NCBI RefSeq assembly: GCF_018446385.1
Contig: NC_055986.1
Coordinates: 102,581,344 to 102,645,343 of the forward strand
DNA length: 64,000 nt
DNA from: Zingiber officinale
Lineage: Eukaryota > Streptophyta > Magnoliopsida > Zingiberales > Zingiberaceae
Direction: 5' to 3'
The notes beneath the pieces are model-generated. The model searched no databases and was not told where the DNA came from. It was given only the letters and a program-made list of their open reading frames with translations. The stretch's first letter is position 1; every line of letters begins with the position of its first letter. Shown piece by piece: positions 1 through 11,201 of the stretch. A program made the translations under genes and the position numbers.

Positions 1-310
1 AGGTTGGCCGCGCTGTCGCTGGTGCTGACGGAAAGTCGCGGAGACGCCTAGGTGACCGGGTATCTCCTGGAAAGGTTCCCACGAGCGGCTGACGGAGGGT
101 GATGACGGGGACGACGATGCGAGGGTTCTGCGCACACTCAGACAAGCCGCCCTCACATTAGAGACCAAGAACCAGGGGAAAAGTCCCCGGGTCAGGCCTT
201 CCGACTCTAAAGTCAGGTACTTTTTCCCCAGAAGCACAGTGAAAGGACGAAAAGTAAAAGACAAGTGCGAAAAGACGAGTGAGCGTACCTGCGTAGAGAC
301 AAAGCCTCCC

Positions 311-320
311 TTTTTATATG
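311..320 (-). promoter_or_regulatory. TATA box of the left-edge LTR
   Basis: CATATAAAAA on the minus strand, followed by GGGAGG. It is placed as expected for the U3/R boundary of the LTR at 1-1932. Transcription would run toward position 1. Confidence 0.45.
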
Positions 321-771
321 GTAGTGGATGCTTCTGGATTCTGACGAGTGCCAGGGAATGTCGGGTGTCAGGATTTGTCTGACGGTGAATGACACGTGAC
401 ATCTTTTTATAGGTCTAAGGAGGGATCAGGAGGCAATGAGCCACAGACCGTTAGCATATTCCCTGACAGGTGGTGATTATTCTCTGACGGGTTGTTACGA
501 TTCTCTGGCTTGATTGTCGTGTAGTGCCTGTTTGCTCTAGTCTGTTAACTTTAGACTGGGTCTTTGTAACTGTAAATCTTGACCTGTATACCCAGACCTA
601 CATTCCCTGGCGCATTCCTCGACTTGTGTTTGTTTTCCCACAAATCCAGATCTGTATGTCCCGCCCTGCATTTGCTATTTGGTTTATCCTAGTAGATCCA
701 AATCTACGCCTACCGCCTTGCCAATCAAGGCCTTTGCTTATCATTCCTTAAGTCTCGTCCTGTATGCACGA

Positions 772-897
772 CCCTGTTCCGTATCTTACCCTGACCTATA
801 AGCCTTCATCCACATATCCTGACCTGTACGTCTTCCCTGTTCCGTATCTTACCCTAACCTGTAAGACTTCATCCACATATCCTGACCTGTACGTCTT
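772..897. repeat. Two-copy 63-bp tandem duplication
   Basis: CCCTGTTCCGTATCTTACCC begins at 772 and again at 835, giving a 63-bp period. It lies in the U3 part of the LTR, next to the 78-bp array. Confidence 0.75.
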
Positions 898-934
898 TAG
901 TCCGTGTATCCTGTTCTGCGTATCTTGTCATGTA

Positions 935-1625
935 GATCCCGACCTACTTTGGTTCGTATATCCTGTTCCGCAAGTCTATAAGTCCTGCCCTGTAATCCTT
1001 GGTTTGCATATTCCGACCTGTACGCTTTGGTCCATGTATCCTACGCCGCAAGTCTATAAGTCCTGACCTGTAATCCTTGGTTTGCATATCCCGACCTGTA
1101 CGCTTTGGTCCATGTATCCTGAGCCGCAAGCCTATAAGTCTTGACCTGTAATCCTTGGTTTGCATATCCCGACCTGTACGCTTTGGTCCGTATATCCTGT
1201 TCCGCAAGTCTATAAGTCTTGCCCTGTAATCCTTAGTTTGCATATCCCGACTTGTACGCTTTGGTTCGTATATCCTGTTCCCCAAGTCTATAAGTCCTGA
1301 CCTGTAATCATTGGTTTGCATATCCCGACCTGTACGCTTTGGTCCGTATATCATGTTCCGCAAGTCTATAAGTCCTGCCCTGTAATCTTTGGTTTGCATA
1401 TCCCGACCTGTACGCTTTGGTCCGTATATCCTGTTCCGCAAGTCTATAAGTCCTGCCCTGTAATCCTTTGTTTGCATATATCGACCTGTATGCTTTGGTC
1501 ATTGTATCATGTTCCGCAAGTCTATAAGTCCTGCCCCATAATCCTTAGTTTGCATATCCCGACCTATACGCTTTCGTGTATCCTGTGCCGCAAGTCTATA
1601 AGTCCTGACCTGTATGTCTTACCTT
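935..1625. repeat. 78-bp minisatellite in LTR U3
   Basis: The anchor AGTCTATAAG recurs at 973, 1051, 1129 (variant), 1207, 1285, 1363, 1441 and 1519, exactly 78 bp apart. A last copy at 1593 is 4 bp short. The period is a multiple of three, so repetitive reading frames stay open on both strands. These are not genes. Confidence 0.95.
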
Positions 1626-1699
1626 CCAAGTTTCTACTCAACATGTAGGTCTAACTCCGAAATGCCACTTGTGCCCGACCAGGACCATCCTGTAACCTG

Positions 1700-1905
1700 G
1701 CCCTTTGAACCCCACGTATGCCGGACTTTTGACCTCCACGTAGGCCGGACTTTTGATCACCACGTAGGCCGGACTTTTGACCACCACGTAAGCCGAACTT
1801 TTGACCAACACGTAAGCTGGACTTTTGACCCCCACGTAGGCTTGACTTCTGACCGCCACGTGAGTTTGACTTCCGACCACCATATGAGCTTGACTTCCGA
1901 CCACG
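1700..1905. repeat. 24-bp tandem repeat, about 8 copies
   Basis: The unit is like CCGGACTTTTGACCNCCACG plus TAGG, repeated every 24 bp (for example at 1721 and 1745) and drifting toward TTGACTTCCGACCACC at the right end. It sits in the outermost U3 of the same LTR. Confidence 0.9.
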
Positions 1906-1994
1906 TCCGATATCCGCCCCCACTATCATGCACCGTATCAAGAAACACAACACTTTTAAACATCCTGCAGAATATCGACTTGAACCGAGACAAT

Positions 1995-4345
1995 TTAATC
2001 AAAAACATCATCGTCGTCGTCTGGAAGAGGTTAAGCAGCAGCTTGAGCTAACTCTGATTCATGCCTGAAATGTGAAAATCCCAAGGTCATGTGATTGTAG
2101 ACCGCACCAATAAGTTTAATAGAGGAACACACAATGCTTACATTTTAACTACGAGTACAGAGGTAGAAAATGAGAAAACATTTTGTAGAACTTTATAAAC
2201 GACTCTTTGTATTGTATATCAAATAAGATTCACAATCAGTTACCAGACCAAGTTTGAAGATTAACTTTCTGTTGCTGTGCAACCAAATCAATATGGACTT
2301 CTGGAGGTGCAAGAGCAGGTGATTCAACAAAGTGAAGATTTGGATCCCAGAGAACACAATTATTGTTAGATAAAAATCTCCCAAATATAAGAAAAATAAT
2401 ATCTTAAATCTACAATTCGTGTTCATCTTACCCTGCTAGTTTCCTAGGAAGATAGAGGAAGGGCTTCTCAAAATTGTAGTTACTCTTTGCAGAAATCTCA
2501 TAGTATTGGAGGTTCTTCTTTCTGTGAAATGTAACTTGCTTTGCGTTGACCTGCCTGCTCTTCACATCAACCTTGTTGCTGCAGAGAACAATTGGAATAT
2601 TTTCACAGACTCTGGTGCAACCAAACAAAAAGGTCAATCTAAGGTCTGACATGTGGAGATTAAAAGTTGTACAGTTTGGGAGAATCTTGACAAATTACCT
2701 GCACAGATCACGATGCCAAGTTGGAACATTTTTTTCGGTTAACCTGGCAGAGACATCAAACATGATGATGGCACAATGGCCATGGATGCTGTCAACAAAC
2801 GACAGGTACAATTAAGTCAGTTACTAAGGATTTAAGTAAAATGAAGCAAATATGGAACCTGTTATTAGAGGGAAAAAAAGCAGGACACTTTCAGATGAAA
2901 ATACAAAACCAAAGAATCATCAAACAATGACTTGCTAATATCCATCTGTAACGCCCCGGCTTGGACCGAACCACCGGAGGTCATTTCAGTAGGAGGTCAC
3001 CTATTTTTAGATTTCTCCAAATCAAGCACGTTTAATTTTGGAATTCTTAAATTTGGATTTCCGAAAAGGAAAATGCACCTTGATGATATGAACAGTATCA
3101 TCTAACGTTTTAAATCATATTTAATCAGAATCTCAGAATTGGGATATTACACCATCACTAAGACCACCAAACTTCTCTTGACCAGCGGTGTCCCAGCAAT
3201 AAAACCGGATCTTCCCGCAATTTGTCAAGAAATCCAATGGATGAACCTCAACCCTAATAGTGGCTGCAATTATCCAATGTTACTATTATACTTTCGCCAA
3301 GAGGTAGAAACTGAGCAATTATTATCAGTTTCATAACACTTACGTTCATACTTCTCAAATTCACCAGTAAGATGCCTCTTCACAAAGGTAGTTTTTCCTG
3401 AAACATGGCATTGGAGATGAAGGGTTACTCTGGGAAAAAAAGATAGAAACTTTGTTCGAATGAGAAAGTGCAGAAGTAGACCCTCTAAAAGAACAGATGA
3501 TTATTAAGAAATTAAATTTAAAGCAAATCTTAAGCGGGAATCTTTTCTTACATTTACGGAGCGGTTTATGTGTAAATTCAATTGGCATTCAATAGAAAAA
3601 GCATAAACAAGATTTTAGGGAGATAAGATCAAAGATAGAACACAGTCGAGAAAGAATGGATTAAATTTATTAGCCATAAATAGGAAGACACCTCGATAAA
3701 AAATGATCTGGTCAGTTTCATGTCAACAATCGCAATAAAATACCAAAAGAAGAAAAACAGAAACATTATATCAGACAACACAAGTGAAAAATCGATTCGC
3801 TCTGGCACCTCCGCCAGCTCATCTTTAGTACTCATCCCTAAGACAATACGAAGGAGGTAAATTACGGATGACTACTATTCATTAATATAAATGACAAGGC
3901 ATAAGAAAAGACATGCTAGAAAACGCTGAGTTTTAACCCCAATATCTAGTACAATACCATATATCTTAACCATCACATCATTCCAAAGAAACAGCATATC
4001 AGACAACACAGAAATTCACTCTGAGAGAGACAGAGACAGATAATTCCAATATGTTCTGGCCAGCCACCAAAGGAAGGAAGCAATAAGGTCAGAATCCCCC
4101 AAAATTCAAACATATATAGAACAAAAAGCTAGGAAAATAAACCCAAAGGAACGGAACTCACCCGTCCTCCATCACCGACGAGAACGAGTTTAAAGCTCGG
4201 ATAATCCACTGTCTGCTGATTCGGCAACGCCTACAAAGAAAGTCAGACAGCAGCAATTAAGAAACATCGTAACGAGAACGATGCAGCTACGTGAATCCAA
4301 GAAGAAGATCCCCAATCAACAGGAAGCGGACTGAAAGCCCTACAT
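1995..4345 (-). pseudogene. RAN: Ran GTPase pseudogene (intron-containing)
   Basis: Ran is the nuclear small GTPase that drives nucleocytoplasmic transport. Eight exon-like blocks follow Ran in order: start codon 4343-4345; 4162-4230 (LPNQQTVDY, start of the P-loop); 3344-3397 (GKTTFVKRHLTGEF); 2936-3263 ([22 protein letters not shown]); 2699-2788; 2432-2611 ([23 protein letters not shown]); 2270-2347; 1995-2064 (acidic tail DDDDD). Introns are kept, so this is a decayed duplicate, not a processed copy. Defects: one base is lost in the P-loop codons before 4162; a 205-bp insertion splits the fourth block; the acceptor before 2347 is TG, not AG; the donor after 2270 is GA; an in-frame TAA interrupts the last exon before PLPDDDDD; and no GT follows the putative ATG. 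The fourth block ends at a GC donor (GCAAGT). Confidence 0.9.
2947..3151. mobile_element. 205-bp solo LTR inserted in the Ran relic
   Basis: The element starts TGTAACGCCCC and ends GGGATATTACA, and is flanked by a perfect 5-bp target duplication CCATC (2942-2946 and 3152-3156). TG...CA ends plus a 5-bp duplication fit a solo LTR, and TGTAAC...GTTACA-like ends are common in plant chromovirus LTRs. It falls in the exon coding the [11 protein letters not shown] switch II region. A small TIR element is the alternative. Confidence 0.75.
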
Positions 4346-5420
4346 CGCTGTCAAAGAGACGATGAGTGAGGATGAAGCTCAGTTCACAGAGCGTGTGGGT
4401 GGGTGTATTTCGATGGTACCGCGAACCGTATACTCGCTTAGCTTTTCTTGCTTCTCCCTTAGCTTGCTTCTCCCTTATGCATTGTTTGAACGTGGTTTAC
4501 TGTCGTTAATATATTTGGTTAGGGTTATCTTGGATAACTTTGTTATTTATCTAGATTATCAATAAAAAATTTATTTAGTTTAAATAATCAATAATTTCTA
4601 AATAATAATCCATGTTTAACATGCCAGTAAAAATATATACAACTCAGAATAGGAAAATCATAAAAGTGAAATTTTTTCTTCATTTTAGAGTTAACTAATT
4701 TTTTTATAAAAATATCCTTCAATATTCATATTTTAGGAAAAAAATACCCCTAAAATTATATATATATATATATATATATAGTGTAATATTATGCTACGGA
4801 TAATTCTCTATGAAATAGTTCGCAACAGATTTTTCAAGGAGCCTGGAATTAATTCAGGCGCCTCGAATTAATCGAGGCATTTCATATCAATTTTTTATTT
4901 TTTTTCTTTCTAATTGTTGATCGCGGCGCCTTGATTTCTTTTTTTTTTTAGTTTTTTTTTTAAAAAAATTCTCTAAAATCTCTTTAAATATCTATATTAT
5001 ACTCCGTGAACATCTAAAATTATTTATCTTAAATACTATAACCCAAAAGAGAAACCTGAACCCTAGAAGAAAATCTTATTAGCTTAAACCCATTATAACT
5101 TAACCCCTAAATTTTAAAATCGTAAACCCTAAATACATATAATACACTCTGTGAACATCTAAAATTTTTAATCTAGAATACCCAAGAAGGAAGCATAAAC
5201 CTTAGAGGAAAAATCTTATTGGCTTAGACCCGTTATAACCAATTCCTAAATCTTAAAATTTTGACCCTAAATATATATAATATATTCCAAAATAAAACAA
5301 AAAAATAAAAAATAAAAAAACAATACTGAAAGAGTTCAAGCGCCTAGACTATTTTACCCACGGGCGCTTGGATTAATTCCAGACACCTTGAGTCTTACCC
5401 GAATAGGTCCGCAGCTGAAT
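4346..5420. other. AT-rich intergenic stretch with short repeats
   Basis: No gene seen. It contains a (TA)n run at 4757-4780, a palindrome CCTCGAATTAATCGAGG near 4860, and a two-copy ~144-bp tandem duplication (ACTC[CT]GTGAACATCTAAAA at 5001 and 5145). The block near 4840 (CCTGGAATTAATTCAGGCGCC) has a rough inverted partner near 5350-5400, so this may be a decayed foldback or MITE-like element. Confidence 0.5.
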
Positions 5421-6644
5421 GCATGTTTGAGGGTATAGATATATTAGGAGAACTAGAGGAACACATAAGACCTGAATTTATGTCATTTCGAACTCTTTAA
5501 GTCCATCAGTCGATTTCAGCCAAAATCGATTGTCTTGACAATTTTGAATGATATGGAACCCGATCCTATATGTTTGTCTAGTTCTCCTAATTATATTTGC
5601 TCACTATATTGAAGGCAGTATTTTTTTTTTAACATGAATCAGACACATTCATGTTTAAAAAATCACAGCTCTCAATAGAGTATGTTAAATTGATGTTTGA
5701 GGGTATGTATATAATTAAGAGAACTAGATGAATACATAGGACCTGATTTCATAACATTCCAAGCTCTCTAAGTCCATCTGTTAATTTTGGCAAAAACTTA
5801 TCAAAATCAGCTAATGGACCTAAAGAGCTCAAAATAATATGGAATCAGGTTTTATGTATTCGTTTAATTCTCCTGATAATATCTACACCCTCAAATATCA
5901 ATTTGACACATATATAGGAAGTAGTAATTTTTTAAATACAAATCAAAATTTTTAAACACATTTGTGTTAACAAAAAGTGCTTCTCTCAATATGGCATATG
6001 AAAATGACCTTTGAGGGTATCGATATAATAAGAAGAAGTAGATGAACACATAGGATATGATTATTTCTAGCTCTCTAGATTCATAAGTCGATTTTGACCA
6101 GTTTCGATTAAAACCGACTGATGGACCTAGAGAGCTCAGAATGATATTGAACCAGATTCTATGTGTTCATCTATTTCTTTTGATTATATCTATGTCTTCA
6201 AATATCAATTTGATCCACTATATTAAAAATAATATTTTTTAAACAAGAATAAGATTTTTCATATATATGTATGTTTAAAAAATCATTGCTTTCAATATAA
6301 TATGTCAAATTGATGTTTACAAATATGGATATAATTAGAAGACTAGACGAACACATAAGACTTGATTTTATATCATTCTGATTTCTCTAGGTCTATCAGT
6401 TAGTTTTCACCAATTTTAGCAAAAATGGATTGATGAACTTAGAGAGCTTAGAACGACATAGAATCAAGTTATATATGTTTGTCTAGTTCTCTTAATTATA
6501 TTTATGGTCTCAAATATTAATTTGACATAATATATTCAAATTAGTGGGTTTTGAATACAAATCAGATTTTTTGAACATATTTATATTAAAAAAATGGTTG
6601 CTCTTAATATGATATATGGAAATGACATTTGAGGGTTTAGATGT
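5420..6644. repeat. Array of ~270-315-bp foldback repeats, left part
   Basis: The start motif GTTTGAGGGTAT or a variant recurs at about 5424, 5694, 6010, 6314 and 6628. Each unit holds the line AGAACTAGATGAACACATAG and, about 120 bp later, its near reverse complement CTATGTGTTCATCTAGTTCT, so each unit can fold back. The array breaks at 6644 where the gypsy element begins and resumes at 28392. Confidence 0.8.
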
Positions 6645-7513
6645 TGATCCTGTTTGAGAGTTGAGGCGATGGATGTTGGGGGTGTGACACTCCTGTTGAC
6701 CGCTAATGGACTCCTGGTCAGCGAAATCTGCAACCACAGTGATGTTAGTGTCGAGCCAGGGAGGGGTTCCTCGGCGACGGCCCTCCGACGCTCAAGTCAG
6801 TCACTGGTGTAGAAGAAACGAGAGAACAAAGCAGCAGAGTCACAGTAGCTACAATAAAAATTATGCATACCTCCATCGAAGCTTGGAGCCATTTATATAG
6901 GACTCTGGGGAAATGCGTACATGCTTCTCAAGGTAGACATGCTTCTCAAAGCTTCTCCTGAAAAGACATGTCAAGAAAGCATCCCTGACACCATACCTCA
7001 ATGACCCGGGCATATCCCTGACATGACAGTGGAAGCTTCCGTCGTACGATCCTCTGCCTGTCCATGCCACCAACCATGCCGTCTGTTGGTGGTACAAGTC
7101 CCCGCGAGGATATCGACTGATTCTCCTTTTGTCTGTTAGTGGGCCGAGTGGGATGGCCACTTGGCCAGCCCTTGGCCGTTCGGCGGGTCTAGCCCTTTGG
7201 CTGAGCGGGGTGGCCGCTCGACCAACAGTCCACTATCCGAGCTGTTTCTGCGAGTGACTGTCGCTCTGAGGTTTAATGTGAATCCAAGCAGGCTAGCCGC
7301 TCGGTGCACATCTTGTTCTGAGCGTCGAAAGCTCGGTATGCGATCGAGTTGTGGTACTTATCAGGTTGATATCAGCTCGGCTATCCTTTGAACCGGTCGG
7401 GCGAGTGGGTCTTCCGATCGGTCAGCGAGACGGGGACGCTGATCGCCTAGACTTTGACTTCCACCGTGGCAATAACCTTCTGCGGAGCGGGGTCCGACCT
7501 TACCACCGGATCA
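6645..7513 (-). repeat. 3' LTR of the gypsy element
   Basis: An 869-bp copy matching 27534-28391. The minus-strand TATA box (CTATATAAAT) is at 6891-6900. The bordering polypurine tract lies at 7514-7528 (GAGGAGGAGGCACA on the minus strand). Confidence 0.88.
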
Positions 7514-7528
7514 TGTGCCTCCTCCTCA
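7514..7528 (-). other. Polypurine tract of the gypsy element
   Basis: GAGGAGGAGGCACA read on the minus strand, directly before the 3' LTR. This is the expected plus-strand primer position. Confidence 0.6.
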
Positions 7529-8242
7529 AGTCTAGTCGAAGAAGGCTGCAAGTCCGACTGACTGGACAATTTAAGTCTAGAGATTGGTTGGCCGATCGAC
7601 CATGAGCCTGATCAGGCTCCTCTAGGTCTACCGAAGAGTGGGTCGGCAGCAGGAATGACCCTACAACTTGCTCGGCGCTTTGCGGTCTCTTCGTTGGCGT
7701 CCTTGGGCAAGTGCGGTCAACGCTGACATCATCCGAATCTCTTCAGGATTCGTGCAAATCATCTCCATTAAGGCCGAGCACGCGCCCACCCTGGGTAATG
7801 GTGCCCTTTAAATATGACCTAGTGGGGGAATGCCACGTGTCACCACAGTAGCCGCCGCACGCCCGAAGTGACAGCCGCTGATGTAACGTCTGGCGGTTTG
7901 AATTCTGCGGCTAGATTTGCGCTCCAGTTTCTGTGACCTAGATCAGACGGCTCCGGTCGGCCGAGCTCAATCTTTATAAAGTCACAGTGCCCACCTTCTC
8001 TTTACCTTCACATTTTGCTTTAGTACTCTAACGATTCCCGTGTGACTAGTGCTCCGGTGATTCCAATGACCTCAGTGCTCCGGTGACTCTTCGTCCTCCC
8101 CCACGACAACCTTTTCCACTCCCTCTGTAAGCTCCCTTTGATCCTTTGCCCCTCTTTTGAATCTTCGCCTCTTTTTTGTGTTCCTCGCGCTTTCTTTCCA
8201 TTTTTACTTCTATTGAAATCCTCCTATTCCTGTTTTCCAACC

Positions 8243-10507
8243 ATGGCTAGCTCTTCTCGGCCGTCCGACCCCGCTCCTGGTCTCTGGTACAGTACCATGG
8301 AGACCAGATTTGACGCGGACGACGCTGAGAGCCTTAGGAATGTCTTTAAGATCCCCCTTGACCACGAGATAATCTTGGTCAATTCATCCGATCGACCACA
8401 TGCTCCATCGGCGGACACTATTTGTCTTTTCCGAGACCAATTTATAGTCGGCCTTCGATTCCCAATCCACCCCTTTATTCTTGAAGTCTGTAACTACTTC
8501 CGCGCCCCCCTTCCACAGCTCGTTCCCAATTCTTTTCGCTTGCTGTGTGACATTGTCGTGTTGTTCCGGCTACACGGCATCCCCCTAACCCCTAAAGTCT
8601 TTCATTATTTCTACTATCTCAAACAGTTTGAACTAGGGACCTACCTTTTTCAGTCTTGAGTCAGCCTAGTATTTTTTTTTGACAAAATACCTACTTCCAA
8701 TAAACATCGGAAGGAGTATATTTTCTTTCTGTGGCTTCCCGAACGGCCGAGCTTTCAAACGTGCTGACAGGTCAGACTACCCCCTCAGTCGGATCTAAAG
8801 AAGTACAAGACTGATAGGATTATCTTCATGCAGCGAACATGCTGGCCGGTCAGAAATACGACATCCACAAGCTACTGCTGGAGGGTGTTATGTATATCTT
8901 TGGTCTGAGTCCGATCCGTGCGAGGCTCCCGAGCGGCTTAGGTATGGGATTTCTTACCCTTCTCCCTAGAATCTAACTGATTTCTTCTCTTCTTTTGTAG
9001 CTAAAATCATGATGCAAGCATGTGCGGCCAGTCTGACCAAGCTCAAGGATGCTGAAATTGAGGCAGTTGCAGCAAAAGAAATGGTGAGCCTCGGCTTAAC
9101 GCCGGTCGGCTCCCACGAGGGCACGCTGACGGAGAGCGGGGGGATGCCTACTATGGGCGAAGGTGACATTGGTCGGACGACCAGCATAGAAGTGACGGGC
9201 GATCCACTCCCCTCTGGAGCACAACCCGCCGCCCAGACTGGAGGCTCAGGGTCCTCAGGCGATGGCGAGCCGCTCATCAGGTGCAAGAGGCACCGCACGA
9301 CCACACCTTCCTGATCTATCACCTCAGCCGTGAGACCCTCCAGCCTAGGGGGTACATCGTCTCCCGCGGTCGTCCCTACAATAGTGGAGGCCACTTCATT
9401 CGATGGAACACCATCCTTGGCCGATCTGCCGCTAGAGCCTATCGCCGCGCAACCGATCACATCCTTGCCTCCGTCCCGAACCCAACGAAGGCCACCGTGG
9501 TCCAGGATTGATCCTACATCGACTGCTGCTCCTTCCGGTCCGGTGGTCTCCTCCTCGTTGGACCCGAGTGGCCGGCGATCGATGACGGCGACCCTCAACC
9601 TTCCGACAGAAGACTACCTGGAGCAGTGCACCCATCCGACTATCCCTGAGCATAAGATCCTGATCCGCGGGCCACTTGTCGGTATTTGGGAGGAAGCGCG
9701 GGCTCGAGCGACGACGATGTCACCAGGGGTGCTCAGGAACAGTCATCTACAGATGTCCACTTGGGTACGTATTTTATCACTTCATAATTTTCCTCTGATC
9801 AACATTAATATTTTTTTGTTCCCTTGCAGTACTGAGTGGAGAGCGTGGCCATGTGCCAACGACTCACCTTTGTGGAGGAAGAGCTGAAGAAGATACAGCT
9901 TTTAGGCAGCGCGTCCTCTTCCCAGGGGCCTTCACTCGCCGAGCTGCAGGCTAATCTGGATAAGGCCAACAAACTCTTGGAGGCCGAGCAGAAGAAGCCC
10001 GCCAACCAGGTTATCATGTTGGGTCAGCTCGAGGGGCGGGTGAAGACTTATGACAAGAAGATCGAGCTGGCCACAACCTGAAAAAATCATGCCATTGCTG
10101 ACCTGGAGTTGAAAAACCAGGAGGCTCGGTCCTTCGTCCAGAAGCTCAAGGAGGCGGAAGACTTGCTGGCCACTGAGCGAGACGGCCGCTCAGCTGGGGA
10201 AGCTGCTCTTCGGGGACAAGTGCAGACCCTCGAAGACGCTCTGGAGGCTTCCCGCACTGCTCTGAAGACTTACCAGGAGGCTGAACCGAGCTATTTTTTA
10301 ATGATGAAGTAGGAGTACCTCCACTCGGACAAATTTACCGACAAAGTCGTCCATCGGATCGTCCGAGTCTTTGAGCTGGCGATTGATGGGACGCTGGGTC
10401 AACTGAAGGCGAACAGTCACCTCCTCGACGCTCTAACGGATGGCGTCATCAAACGTAGCTAGCTGAACGATTCGATGCCTGACGACGTTTTCGATTATCT
10501 TGAATGA
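8243..10507 (+). pseudogene. Antisense extra gene of the gypsy element (broken)
   Basis: It lies on the strand opposite to gag-pol, between integrase and the 3' LTR, as in Grande/Tat-type elements. Three exons can be drawn: 8243-8941, 9001-9764 and 9830-10507, with introns GTATGG...TTTTGTAG and GTACGT...CTTGCAG. Exon 1 resembles the 'putative gypsy type transposon' domain (FRDQFIVGLRFPIHPF, LVPNSFRLLCDIV). Exon 3 is a long heptad-rich coiled coil (LAELQANLDKANKLLEAEQKK) in one frame throughout. Breaks: TGA after YLFQS near 8658, a second stop near 8770, and stops in exon 3 at 10079, 10310 and near 10459. The biochemical role of this family is not known to me. The start is chosen at ATG in CCATGGCTAGC; upstream codons are not conserved-looking. 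Confidence 0.72.
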
Positions 10508-10819
10508 GGTAGTCTTGTAAGAGTTTATCTTGACTGAGGAAGTCTAAATGTATGCCCGTCACTCGGCGATGCCCCCTTTTGATTAATGAATATTCGCCTG
10601 TTCGGCGAGCTTTCTTTCTATAATTCTTATTTGTTTGCCCTCGCTCTTTCCGGTCGATGATAAGCGCTAGTCTCCCACTGCCTTCAGTGAAAAGTGTTTG
10701 ACAACATGGCCCCGAGAGAGGGAATATTTGAGGGCATGGGTTACCGTTCGACCCTAGATGAATTCAGCTTTCTCTTGGGTTTAAGGTTGTCGCTCAACCA
10801 TTGTTGGACGCATGAGTTT

Positions 10820-11105
10820 AATGTCTCTACTCGACGGTTTGGCGAAGACTGAGGTTTAAGGTCGCCACTCGACCGTTGACGGAGACTAGGGTTTAACGTC
10901 GCCGCTTGATGATTTGGTGAAGACTTGGGTTTAAGGTCATCGCTCGACCATCAGTGGAGACTAGGGTTTAATGTCGTTGCTCCACGATTTGGCGAAGACT
11001 GGGGTTTAAGGTCGCCGCTCGACCGTCGGTGGAGACTAGGGTTTAACGTCACCTCTCGATGATTTGGCGAAGACTTGGGTTTAAGGTCGCCGCTCGACAA
11101 TTCGG
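10820..11105. repeat. 75-bp tandem repeat between the antisense gene and integrase
   Basis: GGCGAAGACT or GGTGAAGACT starts at 10841, 10916, 10991 and 11066, a 75-bp period. Each unit is two diverged ~37-bp halves (GAAGACTNGGGTTTAAGGTC and GGAGACTAGGGTTTAACGTC). It is non-coding and sits between two convergent reading units. Confidence 0.9.
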
Positions 11106-11201
11106 TGCGTCGTTCGGCCTAGAACTTTGAGACCCTTTCAAGTTCTTTTTTACTTATCTTGCAACCAGAGTACAAGGCTATCGAGATACAGAGATTGACT
11201 A

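Larger units (their letters stand above)
1..1932 (-). mobile_element. 5' LTR of a Ty3/gypsy-like element (partial)
   Basis: Read on the minus strand, the sequence opens with TGCATGATAG at 1932, passes through tandem-repeat-rich U3 sequence, reaches a TATA box near 320 and then a GC-rich R/U5-like stretch that runs off the window. No polypurine tract lies at 1933 upward. The flank there is the 3' end of the Ran relic, so I infer that this is a 5' LTR and that the coding part of the element lies beyond position 1. No coding domain is visible here. The gypsy assignment rests on the resemblance of the R/U5 text to the LTRs of Tat-type gypsy elements and is an inference. Confidence 0.5.

Noticed and set aside
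944-1648. Long open frames on both strands over the 78-bp array
   Set aside because: The period is divisible by three and frames are open on both strands, so they are by-products of the repeat.
2947-3151. Insert as a Ran intron
   Set aside because: It has TG...CA ends and a 5-bp target duplication, lacks splice borders, and sits inside an exon that continues across the duplication.
4362-4565. Plus-strand 67-aa frame upstream of the Ran relic
   Set aside because: Low-complexity hydrophobic text, from a duplicated TTGCTTCTCCCTTAGC stretch, no recognisable domain.
5120-5140. Telomere-like AAACCCTAAA
   Set aside because: Isolated single motifs without tandem array.
8046-8418. Minus-strand frames over the antisense gene start
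   Set aside because: They shadow the plus-strand exon with its recognisable domain.
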